The position numbers and the translations under genes are program-made. DNA of 64,000 nucleotides. It comes from Sphingomonas sp. (GTDB lineage: Bacteria > Pseudomonadota > Alphaproteobacteria > Sphingomonadales > Sphingomonadaceae). Below, in pieces: positions 1 through 10,731 of the stretch (positions are counted from its first letter, which is position 1; every line of letters starts with the position of its first letter). The notes under the pieces were generated by a model. The model was not told the DNA's origin. It saw nothing but the letters and a program-made list of their open reading frames with translations, and made no database searches. Location: contig JAHBZH010000001.1 of the NCBI GenBank assembly GCA_019635535.1, positions 1,268,995-1,332,994 on the forward strand. The letters run 5' to 3'.

Positions 1-488
1 TCGACGATGTCGTTCGCGATCTCGGCCGCGTCGGCGAAGGAGACGAACTTGATCGCGCTGGTGTCGTGCTGGTGGATGATCTGCTTGGGGAAGACGCGCT
101 GGATCACCGCGCGGCCCTTGCGGCCGACCAGGTAGAAATAGACGCTCTTGCCCTCGGCCTGCAGCTCCTCCGCCTTGCGGCGGGCGGCGCGCACGATGTT
201 CGAATTGAACGCGCCGGCGAGGCCGCGATCGGACGTGGCGACGACGAGCAGATGCGTGTCGTCCTTGCCGGTGCCGGCGAGCAGCTTGGGGCTTTGCGGG
301 CCGGGCTGGATCGAACCGGCCAGGCTCGCCATCACGCCCGCCATGCGCTCGGAATAGGGACGCGCGGCCTCGGCCGCCTGCTGCGCGCGGCGCAGCTTGG
401 CGGCGGCGACCATCTTCATCGCCTTGGTGATCTTCTGCGTCGACTTGACCGACGCGATCCGGTTCTTGAGCGCCTTGAGGCTGGCCAT
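1..488 (-). CDS. atpG: F1 ATP synthase gamma subunit (partial, N-terminal part)
   Basis: Gamma is the rotating central stalk of F1Fo ATP synthase. The visible 162 residues begin at an ATG on the minus strand (CAT at 486-488). They open with the conserved N-terminal coiled-coil helix (MASLKALKNRIASVKSTQKI), followed by a Rossmann-like middle with the motif TSDRGLAGAFNSN. The C-terminal helix lies beyond the left edge. The gene follows atpA in the order atpH-atpA-atpG, and atpD/atpC would be expected next. A palindromic repeat lies between it and atpA. Confidence 0.97.
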   Translation of the reverse strand, partial: MASLKALKNRIASVKSTQKITKAMKMVAAAKLRRAQQAAEAARPYSERMAGVMASLAGSIQPGPQSPKLLAGTGKDDTHLLVVATSDRGLAGAFNSNIVRAARRKAEELQAEGKSVYFYLVGRKGRAVIQRVFPKQIIHQHDTSAIKFVSFADAAEIANDIV

Positions 489-500
489 CTATTCCTCTGT

Positions 501-585
501 CGTTCCCCGGCGAAGGCCGGGGCCCAGTCCTAGATAAAGAACGGCGCGGGAGCGCCGCCTGGACCCCGGCCTTCGCCGGGGAACA
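501..585. repeat. Dispersed inverted repeat between atpA and atpG
   Basis: The arm gttccccggcgaaggccggg (from 502) is mirrored by an arm ending at 584 (cccggccttcgccggggaac), with about 30 nt between. It is one of several palindromes in this window built around the core GGCGAAGGCC. It would fold into a strong hairpin in the F1 operon mRNA between atpA and atpG. Confidence 0.8.
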
Positions 586-588
586 GGA

Positions 589-2118
<1,530 letters not shown>

Positions 2119-2120
2119 TT

Positions 2121-2675
2121 CTAGCCTTTCATCGCTTGCGCGAGCGTGTTGAGTTTGGTGCGGATGGAGCCGTCGATCATCTGGCTGCCGACCTTGACGA
2201 CCAGGCCGCCCAGGATGGCGGGGTCGACGCGCGATTCGACGGCGATGTCGGTGCCGTAGCGGCTCTTCAGATTGGCCTTCAGCGCATCCACCTGGCCCGC
2301 ATCGAGCGGATAGGCGGAGGTGACTTCGGCGCTGATCTCGCCGCGATGACGGGCGGCGAGGAGATTGAAGGCGCGGATGATCGCGCCGAGCTGGGCGAGG
2401 CGCCGGTTGGTCGCCAGCACGCCGAGGAACTTCGCGGTGATGTCGTTCAGCTTCATCGCTTTGGCGGTCGCGGCGGCGGCCTGCACGGTCTCCTGCCGGC
2501 CGATCAGCGGGCTGGTCGTCAGCGCCTTGAAATCATCGGATTCGTCGAGCGCCGTGCGCAGCGCGGCGAGATCGGCCGCGACCGCATCGAGCTTGTTCTC
2601 ATCGCGGGCAAGCTCGAACAATGCGAGGGCGTAACGGCCCGCGAGGCTTGCCTGAATGCCGCCGGAAATATCCAC
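2121..2675 (-). CDS. atpH: F1 ATP synthase delta subunit
   Basis: Delta (OSCP) connects F1 to the peripheral stalk. From the GTG at 2673-2675 the protein is 184 residues, matching the family. It starts [21 protein letters not shown], which contains the conserved [11 protein letters not shown] motif. A Shine-Dalgarno AGGAG lies about 11 nt upstream. The reading frame stays open for another 60 codons upstream, but that part is low-complexity and lies beyond the ribosome binding site, so the GTG start is preferred. It is the first gene of the F1 operon. Confidence 0.95.
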   Translation of the reverse strand: MDISGGIQASLAGRYALALFELARDENKLDAVAADLAALRTALDESDDFKALTTSPLIGRQETVQAAAATAKAMKLNDITAKFLGVLATNRRLAQLGAIIRAFNLLAARHRGEISAEVTSAYPLDAGQVDALKANLKSRYGTDIAVESRVDPAILGGLVVKVGSQMIDGSIRTKLNTLAQAMKG

Positions 2676-2869
2676 GCGCGTGTCGACTCCTGGATCGGAT
2701 TTTTGGCCCCGTCGGGTTGTGAGCGCGCGCAGCGCCCCCCGTGGGTCGCGGGCGCCGTAGCAGGGGCTTTGCTGCGATGCAAGGCGGCGCGCTTTGAAAG
2801 CAAGCGCCGGGACGCGCGGGGGCGCGGGATCGGGCAGAAAGACGCCCTGACCCAAGGAGATTGAACCTC

Positions 2870-3337
2870 ATGACCTACCGAATCGAAGGGCTGGCGCCGG
2901 AGGCTTTCGAGCCGCTGTTCGCGATGAGCGACGAGGCGCTGGCGGCCCGCAGCGCGCGGCGCGTCACGGCGGATTCGCCGACCGGCTATCCATGCCGGAT
3001 CACGCTGGAGGACGCTCGCGAAGGTGAGACGCTGATTCTTCTGAACCACGTCTCGCACGACGTCGGTAATCCCTATCGCGCGGCTTACGCCATTTACGTG
3101 CGCGAAGGTGCCGATGCGTCCGCCGCCTATGTCGACGAGACTCCGCCGGTCTTCGTCGGGCGCCCGATCTCCCTGCGCGGCTTCGATGCCGAAGGGATGC
3201 TGCGCGGCGCGCTGCTCGCCCTGCCGGGCGAGGCCGACGCGAAGATCAGGGCGCTGTTCGAGCGGCCGGAGATCGCGACCATTCATGCCCACAATGCCGC
3301 GCATGGCTGCTTCGCGGCGCGGATTGAGAGGGATTGA
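2870..3337 (+). CDS. DUF1203 family protein
   Basis: A 155-residue cytoplasmic protein resembling the DUF1203 family (conserved stretches YPCRITLEDAREGETLILLN, NPYRAAYAIYVRE and IHAHNAAHGCFAARI). The function is unknown. No signal peptide or membrane segment is seen. The start is the ATG at 2870, 10 nt after AAGGAG (2854-2859); an in-frame TTG at 2861 is too close to that site. It is divergent from atpH and lies 3 nt before ada. Confidence 0.85.
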   Translation: MTYRIEGLAPEAFEPLFAMSDEALAARSARRVTADSPTGYPCRITLEDAREGETLILLNHVSHDVGNPYRAAYAIYVREGADASAAYVDETPPVFVGRPISLRGFDAEGMLRGALLALPGEADAKIRALFERPEIATIHAHNAAHGCFAARIERD

Positions 3338-3340
3338 GCG

Positions 3341-4423
3341 ATGGCGACCCTTGCAACCCGCATCGATAGATATAGATCGCCTGCCGTGAACGATCCCGCG
3401 CCCATTTCCGACGAAAAGGCCTGGGCGGCCGTGATGGCGCGCGACCGGACGATGGACGGACGCTTCGTCACCGGGGTCCTCTCGACCGGCATCTATTGTC
3501 GCCCGTCCTGCGCAGCGCGGCATCCGAAGCGCGAGAATGTCCGCTTCTTCGCGACCGGGGCGGAGGCGCGATCGGCGGGGCTGCGGCCCTGCAAGCGCTG
3601 CGCGCCCGACGATGTGAACCGCGAGGAAGCGGCGCTGGCGCGGGCCTATGCGCTTTTCCGCGCTGCCGAGGAGGCGCCTTCGCTGGACGCGCTGGCGGCA
3701 GAGGCGGGCTATTCGCCGCATCATTTCCATCGCCTGTTCAAGCGGGCCACGGGCGTGACTCCGGCGGCCTATTACCGGACGCTGCGCGCGCGCCGGGCCG
3801 AGGCTGCCTTGGCCGACAATGGCCGGATCACCGACGCGATCTACGATGCCGGTTATTCCGGCCCGGCGCGCTTCTATGCCGAGGCGAAGGGGCGGCTGGG
3901 CATGACGCCTTCCGCCTGGCGCGACGGCGGGCGCGGCGCGACGATCCGCTGGGCGACCGCCGAGACCGATCTCGGCACGATGCTGGTCGCGGCGACCGAT
4001 AAAGGCATCTGTCGCTTGTCCTTCGACGAGGAGGAGGGGGAGTTGCACCGCCGCTTTCCCAATGCCGTCATCGAGCCCGGCGGCGCGGCGCTGGCCGATC
4101 TGCTGTGCCGGACGGTCGCGGCGGTGAACGCGCCGGAAAAGCCGCACGACCTGCCGCTCGACGTGCGCGGCACCGCCTTCCAGGAGGCGGTATGGCGCGA
4201 ATTGACGCGGATTCCGCCGGGCGAGACGCGCACCTATGCCCAGATCGCCGCCGCGGTCGGCAGGCCGAAGGCGGTGCGCGCGGCGGGCAGCGCCAATGGC
4301 GACAACGCTGTCGCGGTCCTCATCCCCTGCCACCGCGTCATCCGCACCGACGGCACGCTCGGCGGCTATGCCTATGGGCTGGCGCGCAAGGAAAGGCTGC
4401 TGGCGAAGGAGCGAAGCGCCTAG
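3341..4423 (+). CDS. ada: Ada: methylphosphotriester / O6-methylguanine-DNA methyltransferase and regulator
   Basis: This is a suicide methyltransferase that repairs alkylated DNA and, in known relatives, activates the adaptive response. The order of domains in the 360 residues is: an N-terminal zinc domain with Cys53, Cys57, Cys84 and Cys87 (motif GIYCRPSC, the acceptor being Cys53 by analogy with E. coli Cys38); an AraC-type helix-turn-helix at about 96-195; and a C-terminal MGMT domain with PCHRV (acceptor Cys330). All key residues are present. An in-frame GTG at 3386 gives a start closer to the E. coli N-terminus and is a real alternative. It ends in a bidirectional hairpin shared with the convergent protease gene. 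Confidence 0.95.
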   Translation: MATLATRIDRYRSPAVNDPAPISDEKAWAAVMARDRTMDGRFVTGVLSTGIYCRPSCAARHPKRENVRFFATGAEARSAGLRPCKRCAPDDVNREEAALARAYALFRAAEEAPSLDALAAEAGYSPHHFHRLFKRATGVTPAAYYRTLRARRAEAALADNGRITDAIYDAGYSGPARFYAEAKGRLGMTPSAWRDGGRGATIRWATAETDLGTMLVAATDKGICRLSFDEEEGELHRRFPNAVIEPGGAALADLLCRTVAAVNAPEKPHDLPLDVRGTAFQEAVWRELTRIPPGETRTYAQIAAAVGRPKAVRAAGSANGDNAVAVLIPCHRVIRTDGTLGGYAYGLARKERLLAKERSA

Positions 4424-4486
4424 AGTCTGTTTCAGCTTTGCTGAAACAGGAGCGGCGCCGACTCAGCGAGGCTGAAAACGACTCTA
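4421..4486. terminator. Nested palindrome between convergent ada and protease genes
   Basis: An inner perfect hairpin CTGTTTCAGC-TTT-GCTGAAACAG occupies 4427-4449. An outer imperfect inverted repeat pairs tagagtctgtttcagc (from 4421) with gctgaaaacgactcta (ending 4486). The outer arms contain the stop codons of both genes (TAG at 4421-4423; TAG on the minus strand at 4484-4486). It probably ends transcription in both directions, although there is no clean T-tract. Confidence 0.6.
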
Positions 4487-5986
4487 GTCGCCCCGCTGAT
4501 TCTCGCACTGGTAGACCAGCCGCTCGTTCGGCAGGCTGGGCAAAGCGGTGCCGATCTCGCGCTGCTGGTCGGTCAGGATGGCGCGCGCCTCGTCGTCGGC
4601 GCCGCAGGATTTGAGATCGACGCCGCGCCGCAAGCCGCGCACCCGCTCCATCTCCACTGCGCCCAGTTGATAGCGATTGACGACATATTCGCCGCGCGCC
4701 GGACGGAATTCGAGCACCGAGACGGCCGGCTCGCCGTCCGGCACCAGGATGCGGGTCCAGACATCGCCGGCCCGGGCATATTGCGTGCGGCCGTTGACGC
4801 AGCCGCTGTCCGACCATTCCAGCGTCACGTCGTCGGTCGACGACAGCGTGACGCGGCTGCGGTCCGGCACGAGGCGGCACAGATTGCGCCCGGCGAAGCG
4901 GCTTTCCGGCGCGGCTTCGGCGCTGTCGCCTTCGCGGGCCGGCGCGGCATCCGCATCGTCACGATTCGGCCTCGCGAGGAAGACGACGATCGCCGCGACG
5001 ATCAGCAGCCCACCAATGCCGGCCAGGATCGCGGCAGGGCGATTCCGGTTCTTGATCCACAGGACGCCGGCCGCGCCGAACACGATCAGCGCCAGCGCCA
5101 GCATCAGCGCGGCGACGGCGAGCCCGGTTTCGCGCGAATCCTGTATCGCCGCGAGCATCTCGGCGCGTTCGTCGCGGGCGCGTTGGGCGGCGGCATCGCG
5201 CGCGCGTTCTTCCGCTTCGGCGCGATCGCGATCCTGGCTTAGCCGATCAGCCATGCTGATGCAGGGGCCGGAGGCGGCGGCGAACGGTTGCGCCGCGCCC
5301 TGCAGGAAGGCGGTCAGCTCGCGATTGGCCACCGCGAAGGCGAAGGACGCGTCGCCTTCCTGATTGCGGGTGATGAGCGTGTTGACGCCGAGCACCCGGC
5401 CGCACGGATCGAGCAGCGGGCCGCCGCTGTTGCCGCGCGCGATATTGGCGGTGTGGAGCAGGGTGGCGATGCCGTTGATCGTGCGCGCGTTGGAGAAGAT
5501 GCCGGTCGACCGGGTGGGCGGCAGCGGCGTGATATAATCCTGTGCCGACTGGGCGGTGGCGAGATCGACATTGCCCGGATAGCCCAGAGCGGTGACGGCC
5601 GCCCCGTCGGCGAGCGGACCGGTATAGAGCGGCAGCGGCGGGAAGCGTCCGCCCTCGGCGATCTCGATCAGGGCGAGATCGCGGGCGGGATCGACGGTGA
5701 GGACGCGCGCGCGAAACGCCTGACTACCTTCCGACGGGACCACGCCGACGGCGACGTTCAGCCCCTCCTGCTGCTGCGCCGCCTGCGCCACGACATGGGC
5801 GTTGGTGACGATCCGGTTGGGCGCGACCGCGAAGCCGCTGCCATGGCCGAAGCCGACCACCTCGCCATCCTCGAACGCGACCACCACGACCCGCACCACC
5901 GAGCGCCCCGCCGCCGAAATATCGTCGGCGCGCGCGGGGGTGGCAAAAGCGAGCAGCATCGCCAGCAGCAGCAGGTAACGACCCAT
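4484..5986 (-). CDS. Trypsin-like serine protease with two C-terminal membrane segments
   Basis: The 500-residue protein has an N-terminal signal peptide (about residues 1-20, ending ATPARA) and then a trypsin/DegP-type protease fold. The catalytic triad is readable as His64 (NAHVV), Asp103 (ARDLALIEI) and Ser187 (GNSGGPLL). No PDZ domain is seen. Residues of about 250-285 form an Ala/Glu/Arg-rich coiled-coil linker. It is followed by two hydrophobic segments (AVAALMLALALIVFGAAGVL and ILAGIGGLLIVAAIVVFLA) and a C-terminal domain of about 150 residues that I do not recognise. The start is the ATG at 5984-5986. It lies downstream of priA on the same strand with a gap of 32 nt. Confidence 0.85.
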   Translation of the reverse strand: MGRYLLLLAMLLAFATPARADDISAAGRSVVRVVVVAFEDGEVVGFGHGSGFAVAPNRIVTNAHVVAQAAQQQEGLNVAVGVVPSEGSQAFRARVLTVDPARDLALIEIAEGGRFPPLPLYTGPLADGAAVTALGYPGNVDLATAQSAQDYITPLPPTRSTGIFSNARTINGIATLLHTANIARGNSGGPLLDPCGRVLGVNTLITRNQEGDASFAFAVANRELTAFLQGAAQPFAAASGPCISMADRLSQDRDRAEAEERARDAAAQRARDERAEMLAAIQDSRETGLAVAALMLALALIVFGAAGVLWIKNRNRPAAILAGIGGLLIVAAIVVFLARPNRDDADAAPAREGDSAEAAPESRFAGRNLCRLVPDRSRVTLSSTDDVTLEWSDSGCVNGRTQYARAGDVWTRILVPDGEPAVSVLEFRPARGEYVVNRYQLGAVEMERVRGLRRGVDLKSCGADDEARAILTDQQREIGTALPSLPNERLVYQCENQRGD

Positions 5987-6018
5987 TCGACCTCCGTCGC
6001 CGTTTCTAGAGGGGCGTC

Positions 6019-8184
6019 CTACAGGAAGGAATAGGGATCGACATCCACCGCCACCCGCACGCCGCGCGGGAATTGGAGGGCGCCGAGCCACTCCCGGATA
6101 ATCTCCTGCACCGGCACGCTGCGCGCGGCGTGGACGAGCAGGCGGTGGCGGTGGCGGCCGCGCAGCATCGCGAGCGGGGCGGGGGCGGGGCCGAAGACGA
6201 TCATATTGTCCTGCGCCGGCGCGCTTCGGCCGATCAGGCGCGCGGCCTCGGCGGCCTCGGCCTGATCCTCGGACGAGACGATGATCGCCGCCAGGCGGCC
6301 GAAGGGCGGCATGCCCGCTTCGCGCCGCGCCGCGGTTTCGGCCGCGTAGAAGCCGTCCGCGTCGCCGCCGATCAGCGCCTGCATGACCGGCGCGGCGGGA
6401 TCGTGGGTCTGGACGAGGACGCGGCCATGCTTCTCGCCGCGCCCGGCGCGCCCTGACACTTGTTGAATCTGCTGAAAGGTCCGCTCGGCGGCGCGCAGAT
6501 CGCCGCCCGACAGGCCGAGATCGGCATCGACGACGCCGACCAGGGTCAGGTTCGGGAAATGGTATCCCTTGGTGACGAGCTGGGTGCCGATGACGATGTC
6601 GATCTCGCCCGCTTCCATCCGCGCGACGAACTCCGCCGCCTTGGCCGGGGACCAGATCGTGTCGGAGGTGACGATGGCGGTGCGGGCGTCCGGGAAGAGC
6701 GCGGCGACCTCGTCGGCGATCCGCTCGACGCCGGGGCCGCAGGCGACCAGGCTGTCCTCCTCGCCGCAATCCGGGCAGGCATGGGGGGCGGGCATGACAT
6801 GGCCGCAATGGTGACAGGCGAGCCGGTGGGTGAAGCGGTGCTCGACCATCCAGGCGGTGCAGTTCGGGCACTGGAAGCGGTAGCCGCAATGGCGGCACAG
6901 GGTGAGCGGGGCATAGCCGCGCCGGTTGAGGAAGAGCAGGCTCTGCTCCTCCGCCGCCAGATTCTCCTCCAGCGCCTTGACCAGCTCCGGCGCGAGCCAG
7001 CGCCCGCGCGGGGGCGGATCGGCGAGCAGGTCGAGCGCCGCCATGTCGGGCAGGCGCGCGCCGCCGAAGCGGTCGGGCAGGCGCAATTCGGCATAGGTGC
7101 CGCTGTCCACCATATGCCGCGTCTCGATCGCCGGCGTGGCGGAGGCGAGGATGACGGGCGCCTCCTCCAGCTTGGCCCGCATCACCGCCACGTCGCGGGC
7201 GTGATACTGGACGCCGTCCTCCTGCTTGAAGCTCGCCTCGTGCGCCTCATCGACGACGATCAGGCCCAGATTGCGATAGGGCAGGAAGAGCGAGGAGCGT
7301 GCGCCGACGGTGACCAGCGCCTCGCCGCTGGCGATGGCGCGCCAGGCGCGGCGGCGCTGGGACTGGCGCAGGCCGGAATGCCAGGCGACCGGCTCATGCC
7401 CGAAGCGCGCCGCGAAACGCTTCAGGAAGGGCTCGGTCAGCGCGATTTCGGGGAGCAGGACGAGGGTCTGGCGGCCCGCGCGGATCGCCTCCGCGATGGC
7501 CTCGAAATAGACCTCGGTCTTGCCCGATCCGGTGACGCCGTCGAGCAGGAAGGGGGCGAAGGCGCGGGCGTCCACCGCCGCGCGCAGGGTCGCGGCGGCG
7601 TCGGCCTGCGCGGCCTCCAGCGCGGGCGGATCGTGATCGGGGTCCGGCGCCGGGAAGGGATCGTCGATCGCCACCTCGACCGCCTCGATCGCCCCGGCCT
7701 TGACCAGGCCCCTTATCACCCCGTCCGACACGCCGCCGACGATCGCCAGCTCGCGCACCAGCCCCTGCCGCTCGCCGATCCGCTCCAGCGCCTGCGCGCG
7801 CTGCGGGGTGAGGCGCTCGGGGATATGGCCGGTCAGGCGATATTCGGTGATCGACCGCGCGCCCTCCAGCGCGCCGGAGGAAGGCAGGGCCATGCGCAGC
7901 ACGGAGGCGATCGGCGCGAGATAATAATCGGACGTCCATTCGATCAGCCGCCTGAGCGGCGCGCCGAGCGGCGGCAGGTCATAGGCGTGGAGCAGCGGAC
8001 GCAGCCGATTGTCGCCGACCTCTTCCGCCGGCAGCCGCTCCGGCTCCCACACCACGCCGACGAGCTGGCGCGGCCCCAGCGGCGCGACGACGATCGACCC
8101 CGGCGCCACCGCCATGCCCTGCGGCACCCGATAGTCGAGCGGGCCGAGGGCCGAGTTCATCACGATCAGGCGGGCGCGGGACAT
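6019..8184 (-). CDS. priA: Primosomal protein N' (PriA, replication-restart helicase)
   Basis: A 3'-5' superfamily 2 DNA helicase that reloads the replisome at collapsed forks. At 721 residues it has the family length. The N-terminal DNA-binding domain is followed by Walker [12 protein letters not shown], a DEAH box ([11 protein letters not shown]), the zinc-binding cysteine cluster ([13 protein letters not shown] ... CHHCG ... CPDCG) and helicase motifs V/VI ([11 protein letters not shown]). The protein is complete. The start ATG is at 8182-8184. Confidence 0.98.
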   Translation of the reverse strand: MSRARLIVMNSALGPLDYRVPQGMAVAPGSIVVAPLGPRQLVGVVWEPERLPAEEVGDNRLRPLLHAYDLPPLGAPLRRLIEWTSDYYLAPIASVLRMALPSSGALEGARSITEYRLTGHIPERLTPQRAQALERIGERQGLVRELAIVGGVSDGVIRGLVKAGAIEAVEVAIDDPFPAPDPDHDPPALEAAQADAAATLRAAVDARAFAPFLLDGVTGSGKTEVYFEAIAEAIRAGRQTLVLLPEIALTEPFLKRFAARFGHEPVAWHSGLRQSQRRRAWRAIASGEALVTVGARSSLFLPYRNLGLIVVDEAHEASFKQEDGVQYHARDVAVMRAKLEEAPVILASATPAIETRHMVDSGTYAELRLPDRFGGARLPDMAALDLLADPPPRGRWLAPELVKALEENLAAEEQSLLFLNRRGYAPLTLCRHCGYRFQCPNCTAWMVEHRFTHRLACHHCGHVMPAPHACPDCGEEDSLVACGPGVERIADEVAALFPDARTAIVTSDTIWSPAKAAEFVARMEAGEIDIVIGTQLVTKGYHFPNLTLVGVVDADLGLSGGDLRAAERTFQQIQQVSGRAGRGEKHGRVLVQTHDPAAPVMQALIGGDADGFYAAETAARREAGMPPFGRLAAIIVSSEDQAEAAEAARLIGRSAPAQDNMIVFGPAPAPLAMLRGRHRHRLLVHAARSVPVQEIIREWLGALQFPRGVRVAVDVDPYSFL

Positions 8185-8247
8185 GGGCGCCCTAGATCGA
8201 GTTCCGCGCGGCGAAAGGCAACCGGGGATTGTGTTCGTCGCTTATTA

Positions 8248-8269
8248 GTGTATTATGTAAGCAATACAC
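8248..8269. promoter_or_regulatory. Operator-like inverted repeat before the membrane protein at 8282
   Basis: GTGTATT (8248-8254) and AATACAC (8263-8269) form a perfect 7-bp inverted repeat with an 8-nt spacer. The left arm contains TATTAT (8251-8256), a plausible -10 hexamer, so a bound repressor would block transcription. The symmetry and spacing suit a dimeric winged-helix regulator of the GntR type, but the regulator is not in this window and its identity is inferred only. Confidence 0.55.
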
Positions 8270-8281
8270 ATGGAGAATGCC

Positions 8282-8938
8282 ATGAGCTATCGCGCCGCGC
8301 GACGCATCCATGTGCTGCTGATGAGCTGGCTGACGCTGGGCTTCGTCACGGCCTGGCTGCCGTTCGTGCGCGGCGCGATGGACGGGGAAAGTTATCAATG
8401 GGGCGCGGGCCTGTTCGGCCTGAACTTCGGCGGCGCCGGCATGAGCGGGGATTACTGGTATGCCGCGCTCATGGCGGGAACCGGCGTCGGTCTGCTCTGG
8501 TGGGGCTGGCGGCGGCCGAACGGCGCGTTCCGGATCGTGCTGATCGCCTGGCTGGCGCTGATGCTCGCCGACACCATCTACCACGTGGCGACCGCGCCGG
8601 AGAGCTATCGCTTCCGGGGCGACACGCTCGGCATCGACGTCTCGCTCGCGCTCGTCGCGCCGGCGGTGAAGGGCGCGGTGCTGGCGCTTGCCTTGTGGTG
8701 GTTCCAGTCGGGGCCGGCATTGCCGGTCCCTCCGCTTCGCCGGGCCAATGCCACGCTGATCGCGATGGCGGTGGCGCTGCTGCCGCTGCAATATGCGTTG
8801 CTGAGCCGCGGTCAGGGGCAGGAGACGGCGGATGTCGTCGGCGTCCTGCTCACGATGGCGGGCTGGGCGATCTTCAGCGCCGGGCTCGGCCTGTGGCGCA
8901 ATCCAGCCACGCAGCCGCTGCCCGCGCGAGCGATCTAG
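8282..8938 (+). CDS. Multi-pass membrane protein of unknown function
   Basis: The 218 residues are rich in Trp, Leu and Ala, with about five or six hydrophobic segments (for example [38 protein letters not shown] and [13 protein letters not shown]). I do not recognise the family. The ATG at 8282 has GGAGA six nt upstream and is preferred over the in-frame ATG at 8270, which falls at the edge of the operator palindrome. The short distance from the putative -10 to the start suggests a very short leader. It is divergent from priA. Confidence 0.75.
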   Translation: MSYRAARRIHVLLMSWLTLGFVTAWLPFVRGAMDGESYQWGAGLFGLNFGGAGMSGDYWYAALMAGTGVGLLWWGWRRPNGAFRIVLIAWLALMLADTIYHVATAPESYRFRGDTLGIDVSLALVAPAVKGAVLALALWWFQSGPALPVPPLRRANATLIAMAVALLPLQYALLSRGQGQETADVVGVLLTMAGWAIFSAGLGLWRNPATQPLPARAI

Positions 8939-9000
8939 GTTGCCGTCCGGGGAAGCGTTCGGTTAGGCGGTTCGGGAACCTCCCGCAGGAAGCCCGAATC

Positions 9001-9654
9001 ATGAAATTCTTCGTCGATACCGCCGACACCGCCGACATCCGCGACCTGGCCGAGACCGGGCTGCTCGACGGCGTCACCACCAATCCCTCGCTGATCCACA
9101 AGGCGGGGCGCGATTTCCTCGAAGTGGTGAAGGAGATTTGCGGGATCGTCGAAGGCCCCGTCTCCGCCGAGGTGGTGGCGACCGAGCATGACGCGATGAT
9201 GCGCGAGGCCGAGATATTGCGGAAGATCGCCGACAATATCGCGGTCAAGGTGCCGCTCACCGTCGACGGGCTCAAGACGTGCAAGAAGCTGACGAGCGAC
9301 GGCACGATGGTGAACGTCACGCTCTGCTTCTCGGCCAATCAGGCGCTGCTCGCGGCCAAGGCCGGGGCGACCTTCGTGTCGCCCTTCGTCGGGCGGCACG
9401 ACGATGTCGGCTATCCGGGCATGGAACTGATCGCCGATATCCGGCTGATCTACGACAATTACGATTTCGCGACCGAGATCCTGGTCGCCAGCGTGCGCAA
9501 CCCGATCCACGTCCACGATGCCGCCAAGCTTGGCGCCGACGTGATGACCGCGCCGCCGGCGGTGATCCGGCAATTGTTCAAGCACCCACTCACCGACAAC
9601 GGCCTTAAGGCGTTCCTCGCCGACTGGGAGAAGACCGGCCAGAAGATCGGCTGA
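9001..9654 (+). CDS. fsa: Fructose-6-phosphate aldolase / short transaldolase
   Basis: A class I aldolase of the FSA/TalC (transaldolase type 3B) subfamily acting in central sugar-phosphate metabolism. At 217 residues it has the length of the short subfamily. Motifs GVTTNPSLI (residues 24-32), the Schiff-base lysine Lys83 in AVKVPLT, and SPFVGRHDD are present. Whether it acts as a transaldolase or an aldolase cannot be settled from motifs alone. It is a single gene, convergent with the RadC-like gene on the other strand. Confidence 0.93.
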   Translation: MKFFVDTADTADIRDLAETGLLDGVTTNPSLIHKAGRDFLEVVKEICGIVEGPVSAEVVATEHDAMMREAEILRKIADNIAVKVPLTVDGLKTCKKLTSDGTMVNVTLCFSANQALLAAKAGATFVSPFVGRHDDVGYPGMELIADIRLIYDNYDFATEILVASVRNPIHVHDAAKLGADVMTAPPAVIRQLFKHPLTDNGLKAFLADWEKTGQKIG

Positions 9655-9669
9655 TCTGGAGCCGGACAC

Positions 9670-10341
9670 CTAAGCCGGGTCGAGCAGCCCCAGCCGGCGG
9701 AAGCTCGACCAGCCGCCGCGCGAGATGATGATATGGTCGTGGACGCAGATGCCCATGATCCGCGCCGCCTCGACGATCCGGCGCGTCGCCTCGACATCGC
9801 CCTTGCTCGGCTGATGATTGCCGGACGGATGATTGTGGACCAGCAGGATGCCGGTCGCGCCGACCTCCAGCGCCCTCTTGACGATCTCGCGCGGATAGGA
9901 GGGTGCTTCGCCGACCGTGCCGTCCCAGACGAGATCGTCCGCCATCAGCTCGTTCTGCGAGGTGAGGAACAGGGCGCGGAACCGCTCGGTGAGCAGGTTC
10001 GCCATGTCGGCGCGCAGATAGTCGAGCAATTGTTGCGAGGTCGTGATCACCGGGCGCTCGGCGAGCGGCAGGCGCAGGCAGTGGAGCAATGCGTCCTGCA
10101 CCCGGTCGAGATAGCGCGCGGCCGCGCGGCCGATCAGGCGGGCGCGGGCGGCGGAATTGGCGGCGAGCGCGTCCGGCAGCGAGCCGTATTCGGCGATCAG
10201 CCGGTCGGCCCAGGCCCCGGCCCGGTCGGGCCAGGCGGGGCGAAAAAGGGCGTCCAGGAGGAATCGGCACCGGTCCGTTTCAGCCGCCGCCGGTGGGCGA
10301 ACGTTCCCGCCGCGATCAGCGCGAGGATCGGGTAGCTCCAC
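9670..10341 (-). CDS. RadC-like JAB-domain protein (start uncertain)
   Basis: A RadC/DUF2466 protein with the JAMM-type metal motif HNHPSGNHQPSKGD and a following HDHIIIS. Homology is convincing from LLDALFRPAW onward, that is from about 10265. No ATG lies near that point. The only nearby in-frame GTG is at 10339-10341, giving 223 residues and a 145-nt overlap with the upstream membrane-protein gene; a CTG start near 10262 is also possible. The N-terminal helix-hairpin-helix part is degenerate compared with the second RadC at 31534-32217. The biochemical role of RadC proteins is unresolved. Confidence 0.8.
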   Translation of the reverse strand: MELPDPRADRGGNVRPPAAAETDRCRFLLDALFRPAWPDRAGAWADRLIAEYGSLPDALAANSAARARLIGRAAARYLDRVQDALLHCLRLPLAERPVITTSQQLLDYLRADMANLLTERFRALFLTSQNELMADDLVWDGTVGEAPSYPREIVKRALEVGATGILLVHNHPSGNHQPSKGDVEATRRIVEAARIMGICVHDHIIISRGGWSSFRRLGLLDPA

Positions 10342-10685
10342 ATCGAAAGCACGACCGCATAGGCCCACGGAATCACGAGCGGGCGCAACATCATCGCCAG
10401 ATGGCCCAGCAGCCCGAGCCCGAGCAGGGCGGCGACCCAGATCGGCCAATATCTGTTCGCGCGCAGCGCGAGCGCTGTGAACGCGCAGAAGGCGGCGACA
10501 TCGACCGCAAAGATCCCGAACTCGACGTCCTGAAAGCGTCCGGCCGCGGACGACACCAGCCCGTAGCTCAGGACCGCATTGGCAGCCACGATTCCCATCC
10601 CGATACGTTCGGGCGCGGCTCCCCGGATGAAGGCGTAGGCGCAGCATAGGATCAGCAGGACCAGATAATGGATGTTGACGCCCAT
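10197..10685 (-). CDS. Small multi-pass membrane protein, unknown
   Basis: The 162 residues carry about five hydrophobic segments (HYLVLLILCCAYAFI, GMGIVAANAVLSYGLV, FAVDVAAFCAFTALAL, WVAALLGLGLLGHLAMM and AVVLSMWSYPILALIAAG) and a Pro/Gly-rich tail (PPGPTGPGPGPTG). I do not recognise a family. The tail overlaps the N-terminal coding region of the RadC-like gene in another frame. It sits downstream of a 117-residue helical protein and a LuxR-type regulator on the same strand. Confidence 0.7.
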   Translation of the reverse strand: MGVNIHYLVLLILCCAYAFIRGAAPERIGMGIVAANAVLSYGLVSSAAGRFQDVEFGIFAVDVAAFCAFTALALRANRYWPIWVAALLGLGLLGHLAMMLRPLVIPWAYAVVLSMWSYPILALIAAGTFAHRRRLKRTGADSSWTPFFAPPGPTGPGPGPTG

Positions 10686-10731
10686 GCCCTGACCGGACCA
10701 CGCGGCGCGGGCCCGGTCAAGGCACGCCCCC

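Noticed and set aside
3351..3376. Promoter inside the first codons of ada (TTGCAA ... TATAGA)
   Set aside because: The spacing is only 14 nt, too short for a normal promoter. It is noted only as a reason to keep the GTG at 3386 as an alternative start.
6460..9654. A very long open frame on the plus strand antisense to priA (over 1000 codons)
   Set aside because: It mirrors the codon pattern of priA in a GC-rich genome, has no homology-like motifs, and runs into the real fsa gene.
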